A stretch of DNA of 45,364 nucleotides from Chromatiales bacterium (GTDB taxonomy: Bacteria; Pseudomonadota; Gammaproteobacteria; Steroidobacterales; GCA-2729495). Position numbers and translations under genes: made by a program. Within the stretch, counting starts at the first letter, position 1, and each line of letters starts with the position of its first letter. Under the pieces are notes generated by a model. It was given only the letters and a program-made list of their open reading frames with translations, did no database searches and was not told the DNA's origin. Location: positions 1-45,364 of the forward strand of contig JAFIFS010000044.1 in the NCBI GenBank assembly GCA_020831895.1, in the 5' to 3' direction. Of the stretch, positions 1 through 8,138 are shown one piece after another.

Positions 1-119
1 CCGACCGCCGCCGCGACCCCCCCCACCCCCCGCCGCCGCGCCGCGCGCGCCGCGCGCGGGGGCCGGGGCCCCAGCCGGCGGCGGCGCTGCGCGGGGCGCG
101 CGGGGCCCCCCCCCCGCTG
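1..119. other. low-complexity contig end
   Basis: This stretch is made almost only of G and C, with runs of C and CG dinucleotides and no recognisable protein similarity. The clean pheT coding frame becomes readable only from about position 120. Together with the very similar composition of the other end of the window it looks like unreliable sequence at an assembly edge rather than biology. Confidence 0.7.
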
Positions 120-1400
120 CCGGCGCGTGCGCTGGCGCGGGCCACCAGCCTGCTGCTGGCGCTGGCCGGTGGCGAGGCCGGGGCCTTGACGGAACATGGC
201 GGACAGCCGGCGCGGCTCCGCGCGCCGATTACGCTGCGCCAGCAGCGCCTGGATGCGCTGCTCGGCACCAAGGTGCCCGCGGCGGAAGTGACAGGCCATC
301 TGCGCGCGCTGGGGCTCGAGGTCGAGGAATCTCCGGGTGCATGGCAGGCGACACCGCCGTCGTGGCGCTTCGACCTGGCCATCGAGGAAGACCTGGTCGA
401 GGAAGTGGCACGGCTGCATGGCTACGACCAGTTGCCCCGCATCCCGGGGCAGCTCACTGCACGGCTTGGCGCCGCTCCCGATGACCGCCTCGGCGAGGAT
501 CGTATCCGCGGTGCACTGGTCGACCGCGGCTTCCAGGAAGTGATCACCTACAGCTTCATCCGGCCTGACCACGACAGCTGGTTCTCGTCGGAGGGCGCAC
601 CCCTGCCGCTGGCCAACCCGATCTCGGCGGAACTCGCAAACATGCGCCGCTCCGTCTGGCCCGGACTGGCCCAGGTCTGCGCCTACAACCTGGCACGTCA
701 GCAGGGACGGGTGCGGATATTTGAAATCGGCGCGAAGTTCAGTCTGCAGGATTCTGTATACAAACAGGTTTCTTTGGTTTCAGGTCTGCTGCATGGTGGT
801 CGCCAGCCCGACTGGTGGCAGGGTGAGCCACAGCAACCGGCTGATTTCTTCGACCTGAAGGGCGATGTGAGCGCGCTGCTCGGGCTGGCAGGTGGTGACT
901 GGAGTTTTGTCGCCGCGAGTCATCCGGCGCTGCATCCCGGCCGCTGTGCCCGGATCGAGCGCGACGGGGAGGCCTGCGGCTGGATCGGCGAGCTGCACCC
1001 GGCGCGCGCCGAGCGGCTGGACATGGCCGGGCGCACGCTGCTGTTCGAGATCGAGCTGGCCGCACTGGCCCGCTGCAAGCCGGTCAAGGTCGCCCCGGTG
1101 TCGCGCTTTCCGGCCACCCGGCGCGACCTTGCGATCGTCGTTGCCCGCGAGCTGCCCGTGGCGGAGCTGCTGGCCACCGTCCGCGAGGCGGCAGGCCCGG
1201 TGCTGGTGGACTCGTTCGTATTCGACGTCTATACCGGCAGCAAGGTCGAGACCTCTCAAAAGAGTATCGCTTTAGGCTTGATTCTGCAGGAAACTTCGCG
1301 CACCCTAACTGATGAGGAAGTGGCCGCGGTCCTGCAGCGGGTCAGCGAGTCACTTAGCAGGCATCATCAGGCAAGGATCCGGGACCAGGCATGGCACTAA
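120..1400 (+). CDS. pheT: phenylalanyl-tRNA synthetase beta subunit, 5' truncated
   Basis: This is the C-terminal part of the beta subunit of the cytoplasmic alpha2-beta2 enzyme that charges tRNA-Phe. The family is about 790 residues long and roughly 426 remain here, because the gene runs off the window edge. The frame is open upstream of the first usable start (TTG at 186): residues such as [15 protein letters not shown] match the region before the B5 domain, so 186 is not the true start. The B5 signature [20 protein letters not shown] follows, then the core with QEVITYSFI. The C-terminal ferredoxin-fold anticodon-binding domain begins near [14 protein letters not shown]. The stop overlaps the ihfA start by 10 bases, the usual pheST-ihfA arrangement of gammaproteobacteria. 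The exact 5' limit of good sequence is uncertain. Confidence 0.95.
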   Translation, partial: PARALARATSLLLALAGGEAGALTEHGGQPARLRAPITLRQQRLDALLGTKVPAAEVTGHLRALGLEVEESPGAWQATPPSWRFDLAIEEDLVEEVARLHGYDQLPRIPGQLTARLGAAPDDRLGEDRIRGALVDRGFQEVITYSFIRPDHDSWFSSEGAPLPLANPISAELANMRRSVWPGLAQVCAYNLARQQGRVRIFEIGAKFSLQDSVYKQVSLVSGLLHGGRQPDWWQGEPQQPADFFDLKGDVSALLGLAGGDWSFVAASHPALHPGRCARIERDGEACGWIGELHPARAERLDMAGRTLLFEIELAALARCKPVKVAPVSRFPATRRDLAIVVARELPVAELLATVREAAGPVLVDSFVFDVYTGSKVETSQKSIALGLILQETSRTLTDEEVAAVLQRVSESLSRHHQARIRDQAWH

Positions 1401-1690
1401 CCAAGGCTGAAATGGCCGAGTCGTTGTTCAACGAGGTGGGCCTGAACAAGCGCGAAGCGCGCGAACTTGTCGAGATGTTCTTCGAGGACCTGCGCGCTGC
1501 GCTGGCCAGCGGCGAGCAGGTCAAGCTGTCCGGTTTCGGCAACTTCGACCTGCGCGACAAGAACCAGCGTCCCGGGCGCAATCCCAAGACAGGCGAGGAG
1601 ATCCCGATCACGGCACGCCGGGTCGTCACGTTCCGGCCAGGCCAGAAGCTCAAGGCGAGGGTGGAGGCCTATGCTGGAACCGGGGAATAA
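1391..1690 (+). CDS. ihfA: integration host factor subunit alpha
   Basis: Alpha subunit of IHF, the heterodimeric nucleoid protein that binds the minor groove at specific sites and bends DNA sharply. At 99 residues it has the family length. It starts [13 protein letters not shown] and carries the helical dimerisation core, then [10 protein letters not shown]. The beta arm [10 protein letters not shown] contains the proline that intercalates between base pairs. The ATG at 1391 lies inside the end of pheT (10-base overlap) and the 3' end overlaps the next gene by 20 bases. Translational coupling in a pheST-ihfA transcript is therefore likely. The assignment as alpha rather than beta or HU rests on both sequence and position. 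Confidence 0.97.
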   Translation: MALTKAEMAESLFNEVGLNKREARELVEMFFEDLRAALASGEQVKLSGFGNFDLRDKNQRPGRNPKTGEEIPITARRVVTFRPGQKLKARVEAYAGTGE

Positions 1691-2027
1691 CAGCGAACTG
1701 CCGCCGATTCCGGGCAAGCGCTACTTCACGATTGGCGAAGTGAGCGAACTCTGCGCAGTCAAGCCGCATGTGCTGCGTTACTGGGAGCAGGAATTTCCCC
1801 AGCTCAAGCCCGTGAAGCGACGCGGCAACCGTCGCTATTACCAGCGGCAGGATGTGCTGATTATCCGGCAGATCCGCAGCCTCCTGTATGACGAAGGTTT
1901 TACGATCGGGGGCGCGCGCCAGAAGCTGGCAGGTGAAGAGGCTCGCAGCGACCTGTCACAGAGTCAGCAGATCATCCGGCAGATGCGTGTCGAGCTTGAG
2001 GACATCCTGAAGATGCTGCGCCGCTGA
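1671..2027 (+). CDS. short MerR-family DNA-binding protein
   Basis: A 118-residue MerR-like protein. The winged helix-turn-helix spans roughly residues 13-80: [20 protein letters not shown], then WEQEF and [13 protein letters not shown]. It ends in a short helix (about 90-118) that could serve dimerisation. There is no C-terminal effector domain and no cysteine-based metal site, so it is not a canonical metal sensor. The ATG at 1671 overlaps the end of ihfA by 20 bases. A MerR-like gene directly after ihfA and before tRNA-Pro is a conserved gammaproteobacterial arrangement whose regulatory target is not established. Function beyond DNA binding is unknown. Confidence 0.9.
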   Translation: MLEPGNNSELPPIPGKRYFTIGEVSELCAVKPHVLRYWEQEFPQLKPVKRRGNRRYYQRQDVLIIRQIRSLLYDEGFTIGGARQKLAGEEARSDLSQSQQIIRQMRVELEDILKMLRR

Positions 2028-2046
2028 GACCGGGCCCGGATGCGGT

Positions 2047-2075
2047 TTGTAGCGCTTCGCCGATCTGGTTATCAT
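2047..2075 (+). promoter_or_regulatory. predicted sigma70 promoter of tRNA-Pro
   Basis: TTGTAG at 2047-2052 and TATCAT at 2070-2075 are 17 bases apart and lie 45-73 bases upstream of the mature tRNA. A very GC-rich stretch (GCGCGGCGCC) follows the -10, like the discriminators of stringently controlled stable-RNA promoters. This is a motif reading only. Confidence 0.4.
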
Positions 2076-2119
2076 GCGCGGCGCCGGCCAGCCCGGCGGC
2101 AATCCTCCAGTACAGTGAT

Positions 2120-2196
<77 letters not shown>

Positions 2197-2222
2197 ACCG
2201 GAGGAGATCTCTCGCCAGCCTG

Positions 2223-3557
2223 GTGTTCATCGGGCTGGCGTTCGCCATCCTGCCTGCCGAGGCCCAGCCGGGTGGCAACGCTGGATCCGGGGCGGCGGCG
2301 CAGGCACTCGCGGCTGTCCAGGCCTGGGTGCATGGGCGCTACGACAATCTCGACCAGGTGAGTGACAACGAACGGCGTGACGTTCCCCTTGCGGATCGTC
2401 ACCGCCCGGTGCACCAGCTGTTCGTCCCGGTTCAGGTTGCTGCCATTCCTGGCTGGCTCGTGTTTCAGCAGGCCTCGGCCGATGGCTCGCTCAACCCGGA
2501 CCTGATCATGCGCCTTGGGCTGCTGCAGTTCCTGCCCGATCCCGAGGGCCGCGGCGTACTACAGCGCGAGCTGGATTTTCTCGAGCCCGCAAGTTTCCAC
2601 AATGCGCACCTTGAGCCGGAACGACTGGCCGCCCTGACCCTCGATGCCGTCCGCTGGGACGAGGACTGTGACTTCCTGCTCGAGCCCGTGATCGGCGAGG
2701 AGCGGCTGTACGGGGAGGTCCGCGAAGGCGCCTGCCGGATGATCAATCCCGGTACGGGCGAGGAGCTGTTTGCGGACGACGCAGTCGAGATCACGCCAGA
2801 CGGCTACGGTTTCCTGGGCCGTTTCGTCAACGCCGCTGGCGAGGTGATCTGGGGCAACGCCAGCGGTGAGTTGTTCCGCATGAAGCGGGTCGCGCCCGTG
2901 CCCGGGACGGCAGGCCCGATATTGCTGGTTGGTGCGACTCGTGGCACCGGCCTCGAACTGGCTCGCGAACTGGTGGCGCGCGGCGAGGATGTGGTCGCCA
3001 TGGTCCGCGAGGGTTCCGACCGCAGTGCGCTGGATGCACTGGGTATCCCCATCGTGGCAGGTGATGCGCTGGACCCCGGGCAGGTGTCTGCCGCGATGTC
3101 CACAAGGCAGTATCGCGTCGTCGTCTCCAGCTTGGGCTGCCGCGGCTGCGTCGAGCCGCCTGATTACCTGGGCAACCGCAACCTGGTGGACGCGGCGCTG
3201 GAACACGGCCGGCCGTTGATGGTGATGGTCAGCACCATCGGGGCCGCGGACAGTGCGGGCGCACCACCGTGGATCACCCGCTGGCTCCTGCGCGAGGCCA
3301 TCGAGCTCAAGACCCTGGCCGAGGAACACCTTCGCGCCAGCGGTCTCGATTACCTCATCATCAGGCCTGGCGCTCTCAGGGACGGCGCGCCCACGGGCCG
3401 GGGGCAGCTTGCCGCCAAGCCTGACACGATGGGCCTGATTACCAGGTCAGACCTCGCCATGCTGATCGCCGAAGCACTCTACCAGCCGCGCATCGCCGGC
3501 ACGGTAAGGGCCGCGATCGATCCCGAGCTCAACTGGCCCTGGGACCTGTTCCGCTGA
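2223..3557 (+). CDS. CpcT/CpeT-like domain fused to NAD(P)-binding Rossmann domain
   Basis: A two-domain protein of about 444 residues. Residues 35-222 resemble the CpcT/CpeT chromophore-lyase fold (formerly DUF1001): the pattern CDFLLEP, then EGACRMI, then a glycine-rich YGFLGRF segment ending in [14 protein letters not shown]. Residues 232-440 form an atypical SDR/NmrA-like Rossmann domain with GATRGTG at 237-243, a GDAL acidic turn, and LDYLIIRPG. An odd CRGC pair lies at 306-309. No ATG exists near the 5' end. GTG 2223 is chosen because it follows GGAGGAG (2200-2206), but the spacing is long at 16 bases. In-frame codons upstream encode [10 protein letters not shown], which would complete a signal peptide ending PAEA-Q, so the true start is unresolved. 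CpcT/CpeT proteins handle bilins in cyanobacteria; the role here is unknown. Confidence 0.75.
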   Translation: MFIGLAFAILPAEAQPGGNAGSGAAAQALAAVQAWVHGRYDNLDQVSDNERRDVPLADRHRPVHQLFVPVQVAAIPGWLVFQQASADGSLNPDLIMRLGLLQFLPDPEGRGVLQRELDFLEPASFHNAHLEPERLAALTLDAVRWDEDCDFLLEPVIGEERLYGEVREGACRMINPGTGEELFADDAVEITPDGYGFLGRFVNAAGEVIWGNASGELFRMKRVAPVPGTAGPILLVGATRGTGLELARELVARGEDVVAMVREGSDRSALDALGIPIVAGDALDPGQVSAAMSTRQYRVVVSSLGCRGCVEPPDYLGNRNLVDAALEHGRPLMVMVSTIGAADSAGAPPWITRWLLREAIELKTLAEEHLRASGLDYLIIRPGALRDGAPTGRGQLAAKPDTMGLITRSDLAMLIAEALYQPRIAGTVRAAIDPELNWPWDLFR

Positions 3558-3566
3558 GTTCACGCC

Positions 3567-4802
3567 TCAGGACAGCGGGAGGCTGATTCTTCCGTCAGGC
3601 TCGATCCGGTAGCCCTGCAGTTCAGCCACGTGCTGGCCTTCCAGATAACGGTCCTCCACGCCGAGCAGGATCGGATCCGCATCGCGTCGATGGATGTTGA
3701 CCTTGGCATTGAAGACATGGCGCACGCGGCCGTGCTTGTCCTCGATACGCAGCCTTCGCACGGAAAAGGTGCCATCGGTATGGGCGCGCCCGGTGAGGTA
3801 GCACTTGATCGATTCCACGGCCTCGTCGGACAGCTCCAGACCATTGAGCGCCATCAGGCTGGATTGGGCCTGGTCGATGAAGTGCACGGCATCCAGGGCC
3901 GTATAACCGGCGTTTGCGGCCAGTGCGGAGAACTCGCCGACGAGTATCTGGCCCGGCATGGCCTGCTCTATCATCCGTGCGAGTTCGATGGTCACCTCGC
4001 CGACGATATCGCTGTAGACGGTAGGGTTGAGCCCTTCGGCGTGGTGGAACTCGTAGCAGCTGCCAACATGAAAGCAGGTGCGCAGCACCGGGACCGTATG
4101 CCCCCTGGCCTTGTGCTGCGCGATCGCGTTGTCTGCGAGAACCAGGTGCATGAAGTGGTAGAGGCTGGTGTCAGCCTCCAGCCCAAGGTCCCGGTTCCAG
4201 ATGTAGAAGCCGTCACCTGTCGTGGAGCGGGCGAAATTGACGCGCATGCGACGCGCGAGCATCCGGCTGTAGGCGGCGTTAAGTGAACAGGACAGGCTGT
4301 TCAGCTGGGTCATTTGCTCGAAGGGGCTCAGGAGGCTGAAACCGACGATGTCGAACAGTGCCACCGCGCGGCTTGGCACGAAGCTCACGCTGTAGCGCTT
4401 GACCAGGCCCTCTATCTGCTCGAACGTGGACGGGTCGGCGGGAAGCGGATGCCGCAGCCTGAGCAGCTGAGGCTCGACCTCCAGCAGACGGGCCGCGTTG
4501 GCAATCTGCCGTCCGGTGAACTGTCGCTGCCCTGACAGCAGCTCCACGATGAAGCGGGTGGCCGGGTCGGCTGGGCGCTGTCCACCCGCTGGAGCCGTCG
4601 TGGTCGCGGTGAGGCCATAGCTGGCGACGGTGTAGTGCGGGACAACCAGGACGAGCACGCCGCCAGGCTGGGGGCTCCAGGCCAGGATCAGGTTGCGGCC
4701 GAGGTTCCACTGCGCGTAGAGCTGGCGCTCCAGTTCCAGGAGGTTGCCGCGCTGGCGCAGGTCCGTGACGTTCTCGATGGGCTGGTTGACGGGCATAGGC
4801 AT
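3567..4802 (-). CDS. divergent class III nucleotidyl cyclase-like protein
   Basis: A 411-residue soluble protein whose C-terminal half matches the adenylate/guanylate cyclase catalytic fold. The two metal-binding aspartates are present: D151 in ALFDIVGFS and D197 in TTGDGFYIW. A specificity-region aspartate follows (D265, YSDIVGEV) and the conserved arginine is R276. The usual lysine three residues before the GD motif is serine (S193). The usual transition-state asparagine of the VN-x-A-x-R motif is isoleucine (I272). The N-terminal 140 residues have no family I recognise and no membrane segment. ATG 4802 is preferred; ATG 4796 is an alternative. It is convergent with the preceding gene. It could make cAMP, cGMP or another nucleotide, or be a non-catalytic sensor. 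Confidence 0.75.
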   Translation of the reverse strand: MPMPVNQPIENVTDLRQRGNLLELERQLYAQWNLGRNLILAWSPQPGGVLVLVVPHYTVASYGLTATTTAPAGGQRPADPATRFIVELLSGQRQFTGRQIANAARLLEVEPQLLRLRHPLPADPSTFEQIEGLVKRYSVSFVPSRAVALFDIVGFSLLSPFEQMTQLNSLSCSLNAAYSRMLARRMRVNFARSTTGDGFYIWNRDLGLEADTSLYHFMHLVLADNAIAQHKARGHTVPVLRTCFHVGSCYEFHHAEGLNPTVYSDIVGEVTIELARMIEQAMPGQILVGEFSALAANAGYTALDAVHFIDQAQSSLMALNGLELSDEAVESIKCYLTGRAHTDGTFSVRRLRIEDKHGRVRHVFNAKVNIHRRDADPILLGVEDRYLEGQHVAELQGYRIEPDGRISLPLS

Positions 4803-4966
4803 CCTGTGGTCTGGCAAGCCTGTTTCCACTGCAGCCTGGCTGCGCCGGCGGCTGGACTGGTCACCACTTGGCGTTCCCCGGACGGTCGAATAGCATGCGC
4901 GAGGCATTCCCGCAATTGCAAGGCGGGCGCGAGCCGTCAGCGGCTGCGCGCCGGCCGGACCCGCCC

Positions 4967-6388
4967 ATGAAACAGCATGTCGAGCACCTGAAGACCCTGG
5001 TCGGGAAGGCCGGCTGGATCGATGATCCTGCGGATATGCAGCGCTACCTGATCGAGTGGCGCGGCCAGTTCCGGGCCGGCAGTCCGCTGGTCCTGCGTCC
5101 CACCACCGTGGGGCAGGTCGCAGCAATCCTCGCCTACTGCAACGCGCACAGGATCGGCGTGGTGCCGCAGGGGGGCAATACCGGTCTGGTCGGGGGGGGG
5201 GTCCCTGCCCGGGACCAGTCCATGCCCCAGGTGATCCTTGCGGCCGAACGACTCGACGCGATTCGCAACCTCGATGTCGACAACCTGACGATGACCGCCG
5301 AGGCTGGCTGTGTGCTGTCACGGCTGCAGGAAGCCGCCTCGGCAGCGGGGCTGCTGTTTCCGCTCAGCCTGGCAGCCGAGGGCAGCTGCCAGCTGGGCGG
5401 GAATCTGTCCAGCAACGCTGGCGGCATCAACGTGCTGCGCTATGGAAATGCCCGCGACATGGTCCTGGGGCTGGAGGTCGTGCTGGCGGATGGTCGGGTG
5501 CTGTCGATGCTCCGCGGGTTGCGCAAGGACAATACTGGCTACGATCTCAAGCAGCTGTTCATCGGCGCCGAGGGCACGCTGGGCTTCATCACGGCCGCCG
5601 TGTGCCGGCTCCACCCGCGGCCGGACAGCCTCGCGACCGCTTTCGTCGGGCTCGATTCACCGGCCGTGGCCGTAGCCCTGTATCGCCAGGCGCGCCGCGC
5701 CCTGGGCGAGGAGGTGCAGGCCTGTGAGCTGATCAGCGCGCATGCGGCCAGCTTGGCCCTGGCCTGTGAGCCCAGCCTGCGTCATCCGCTGCCCGATTCT
5801 GCCCCTTGGTACCTGTTGCTCGAGGTGGCGAGCTCGCGGATCAGGGCCCGGATGGAAGAGGAACTCACGGCATTTCTCGAGCGGGTCTATAGCGAGCCGG
5901 GGGTCCATGACGCCGTCCTCGCGACCAGCGAGGCGCAGCGCACATCCTTCTGGAGCCTGCGCCACGGCCTGTCGGCTGCGCAGAAGCCGCTCGGCGCCAG
6001 CATCAAGCACGATATCTCTGTTCCATTGTCCTCCCTGCAGGAATTTATCCTGCGGGCGGACCAGGAGGTCGCGCGCATCAGCCCGGGTTGCCGGCCCTGC
6101 ATTTTCGGTCACCTCGGGGACGGGAACCTGCACTATAACCTCAGCCAGGCCGAGGGCGAGACTTCGACGAGCTTCCTCGCGCGCCGTGCGGAGCTGAATG
6201 CGGCGGTGCACGGGGTCGCGGTGAGCCTGGGCGGCAGCTTCAGCGCCGAGCATGGTATCGGACAGCTCAAGGTGGAGGAGTTGGCACGCTGGCGTAGCGC
6301 CACCGAGCTTGAACTGATGCGCCGACTCAAGGCTGAGCTGGACCCTGCGGGGATCATGAATCCCGGCAAGCTGCTGCCGTCAGGATGA
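4967..6388 (+). CDS. FAD-linked 2-hydroxyacid dehydrogenase (GlcD/D2HGDH-like)
   Basis: A 473-residue flavoprotein of the VAO/PCMH family. The N-terminal FAD-binding domain (about 35-215) shows PQGGNTGLVGGGVP and EGSCQLGGNLSSNAGGINVL. The C-terminal FAD-oxidase domain carries HLGDGNLHYNL, whose histidines bind metal in D-2-hydroxyglutarate and D-lactate dehydrogenases. It ends with FSAEHGIGQLK and a GIMNPGK motif. Such enzymes oxidise D-2-hydroxyacids to 2-oxoacids and pass electrons to a quinone or ETF. D-2-hydroxyglutarate, D-lactate and glycolate are all possible substrates. ATG 4967 starts at the family boundary; an in-frame start at 4868 would add a low-quality extension. A ten-G run at about 5192-5201 encodes the glycine loop and is prone to slippage. 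Confidence 0.88.
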   Translation: MKQHVEHLKTLVGKAGWIDDPADMQRYLIEWRGQFRAGSPLVLRPTTVGQVAAILAYCNAHRIGVVPQGGNTGLVGGGVPARDQSMPQVILAAERLDAIRNLDVDNLTMTAEAGCVLSRLQEAASAAGLLFPLSLAAEGSCQLGGNLSSNAGGINVLRYGNARDMVLGLEVVLADGRVLSMLRGLRKDNTGYDLKQLFIGAEGTLGFITAAVCRLHPRPDSLATAFVGLDSPAVAVALYRQARRALGEEVQACELISAHAASLALACEPSLRHPLPDSAPWYLLLEVASSRIRARMEEELTAFLERVYSEPGVHDAVLATSEAQRTSFWSLRHGLSAAQKPLGASIKHDISVPLSSLQEFILRADQEVARISPGCRPCIFGHLGDGNLHYNLSQAEGETSTSFLARRAELNAAVHGVAVSLGGSFSAEHGIGQLKVEELARWRSATELELMRRLKAELDPAGIMNPGKLLPSG

Positions 6389-6396
6389 CCCTGCGG

Positions 6397-6405
6397 TGCT
6401 AAAAT
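6397..6405 (+). promoter_or_regulatory. possible extended -10 promoter for ilvD
   Basis: TGCTAAAAT matches the extended -10 form TGnTATAAT with one mismatch, about 33 bases before the ilvD start. I see no convincing -35 element, which extended -10 promoters can lack. Confidence 0.35.
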
Positions 6406-6437
6406 GATCGGGTTTACCCACCTCTGGAACCCCTGAC

Positions 6438-8138
6438 ATGAACGACAGTGACCAGCGCGGAAGCGAAGAGCGCCGCTACTCCAGCATCGTGGTCGACGGT
6501 GTCGAGCACGCCGCCAGCCGAGCCATGCTTCGGGCCGTAGGCTTCAAGGAGGCGGATTTCGCCAAGAGTCAGGTCGGCATCGCCTCCACATGGAGCATGG
6601 TCACGCCCTGCAACATGCACATCAACGATCTCGCGAGCGAAGCATCCGCGGGCGTGGATGGCGCCGGCGGCAAGGCTGTGCTGTTCAATACAATCACCGT
6701 GTCCGACGGGATTTCCATGGGTACGCCAGGCATGCGCTACTCGCTGGTCTCCCGCGAGATCATCGCCGACTCCATAGAAGCGGTGGTCGCTGCCGAAGGT
6801 TTCGATGGCTTTGTGGCCATCGGTGGCTGCGACAAGAACATGCCGGGCTGCGTGATGGCAATGGCACGGCTCGACCGGCCATCGGTGTTCGTGTACGGAG
6901 GCACGATCCAGCCAGGTCCAGGGCGCCGTGACATCGTCTCGGTGTTCGAGGCCGTCGGGGGCGTGGCCAGCGGACGGCTGAGCCGCGCCCAGCTGCTTGA
7001 GGTGGAACAGCAGGCCATCCCCGGCGCGGGTTCCTGCGGGGGCATGTATACCGCAAACACGATGGCGTCGGCCATCGAGGCAATGGGCCTCAGCCTGCCC
7101 AACAGCTCGGCTCAGGAGGCGGTCTCGGCACAGAAGCGTGCTGATGCGAGGCGGGCGGGGCAGGCCGTCGTGGAGCTGCTCCGACGGGGAATCAGGCCTT
7201 CGCATATCCTGACCCGCGAGGCCTTCGAGAATGCGATCACCGTGGTCATCGCCCTGGGTGGTTCAACCAATGCGGTGCTGCACCTGGTAGCCATGGCGTT
7301 CGAGGCCGGCGTGGAGCTCGGACTGGAGGACTTCACGCGGATCGGCGCGCGGGTGCCGGTTCTTGCAGATCTTCGCCCCAGCGGAAAGTACCTGATGTCG
7401 GAACTGATCGAGATCGGCGGTATACAGCCGCTGATGAAGATGCTGCTGGATGAAGGGCTGCTCCACGGGCAGTGCCTGACAGTCAGCGGCCGCACGCTGG
7501 CAGAGAACCTGGCGGACGTTTCCCCGTACCCGGAGGATCAGCAGATCGTTCGCTCCTTCGCCAACCCGGTGAAGGCGGACAGCCACCTGGTGATCCTCTA
7601 CGGGAACCTCGCGCCTGAAGGCGCGGTGGCCAAGATCAGCGGCAAGGAGGGGCTGCGTTTCACCGGTCGGGCCCGTGTCTTCGGCTCCGAGGAGCAGGCA
7701 CTGGCCGCGATCCTGGACGGCGGGATCGTTGCTGGTGACGTCGTCGTGATCCGCTATGAGGGACCGCGCGGCGGCCCGGGTATGCGCGAGATGCTCAGCC
7801 CGACCAGTGCGATCATGGGCAAGGGCCTTGGCGACAGCGTCGCACTGATCACCGACGGTCGTTTCTCCGGTGGCAGCCATGGCTTCGTCGTGGGGCATGT
7901 CTCGCCTGAAGCCGCGGTCGGCGGGCCGATCGCCCTTGTGGAGGATGGCGACGAGATCAGCATCGACGCGCAGGATCGACTCATCGATCTGCACGTGCCG
8001 GCCGAGGAGCTGGCGCGCCGCGCGGCGGCCTGGCAGCCGCCGGCCGCAGAGAGCCGTCCAGGCGCGCTGCGCAAGTACGCGGCGCTGGTAAGCTCCGCCT
8101 CCACCGGCGCGGTGACCACGGGTGCAGTGGGCGAATGA
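6438..8138 (+). CDS. ilvD: dihydroxy-acid dehydratase
   Basis: Catalyses dehydration of 2,3-dihydroxy-isovalerate and 2,3-dihydroxy-3-methylvalerate to the 2-keto acids that become valine, leucine and isoleucine. The 566 residues match the family length. Likely Fe-S ligands are C58 (TPCNMH), C131 ([10 protein letters not shown]) and C200 ([12 protein letters not shown]). [19 protein letters not shown] near the C terminus is the second signature. The three-cysteine pattern and the form of the first motif suggest the [2Fe-2S] class, but that is an inference. Its last four bases overlap the start of lysAC, so both are probably translated from one message. Its product feeds the leucine operon on the opposite strand. 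Confidence 0.97.
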   Translation: MNDSDQRGSEERRYSSIVVDGVEHAASRAMLRAVGFKEADFAKSQVGIASTWSMVTPCNMHINDLASEASAGVDGAGGKAVLFNTITVSDGISMGTPGMRYSLVSREIIADSIEAVVAAEGFDGFVAIGGCDKNMPGCVMAMARLDRPSVFVYGGTIQPGPGRRDIVSVFEAVGGVASGRLSRAQLLEVEQQAIPGAGSCGGMYTANTMASAIEAMGLSLPNSSAQEAVSAQKRADARRAGQAVVELLRRGIRPSHILTREAFENAITVVIALGGSTNAVLHLVAMAFEAGVELGLEDFTRIGARVPVLADLRPSGKYLMSELIEIGGIQPLMKMLLDEGLLHGQCLTVSGRTLAENLADVSPYPEDQQIVRSFANPVKADSHLVILYGNLAPEGAVAKISGKEGLRFTGRARVFGSEEQALAAILDGGIVAGDVVVIRYEGPRGGPGMREMLSPTSAIMGKGLGDSVALITDGRFSGGSHGFVVGHVSPEAAVGGPIALVEDGDEISIDAQDRLIDLHVPAEELARRAAAWQPPAAESRPGALRKYAALVSSASTGAVTTGAVGE

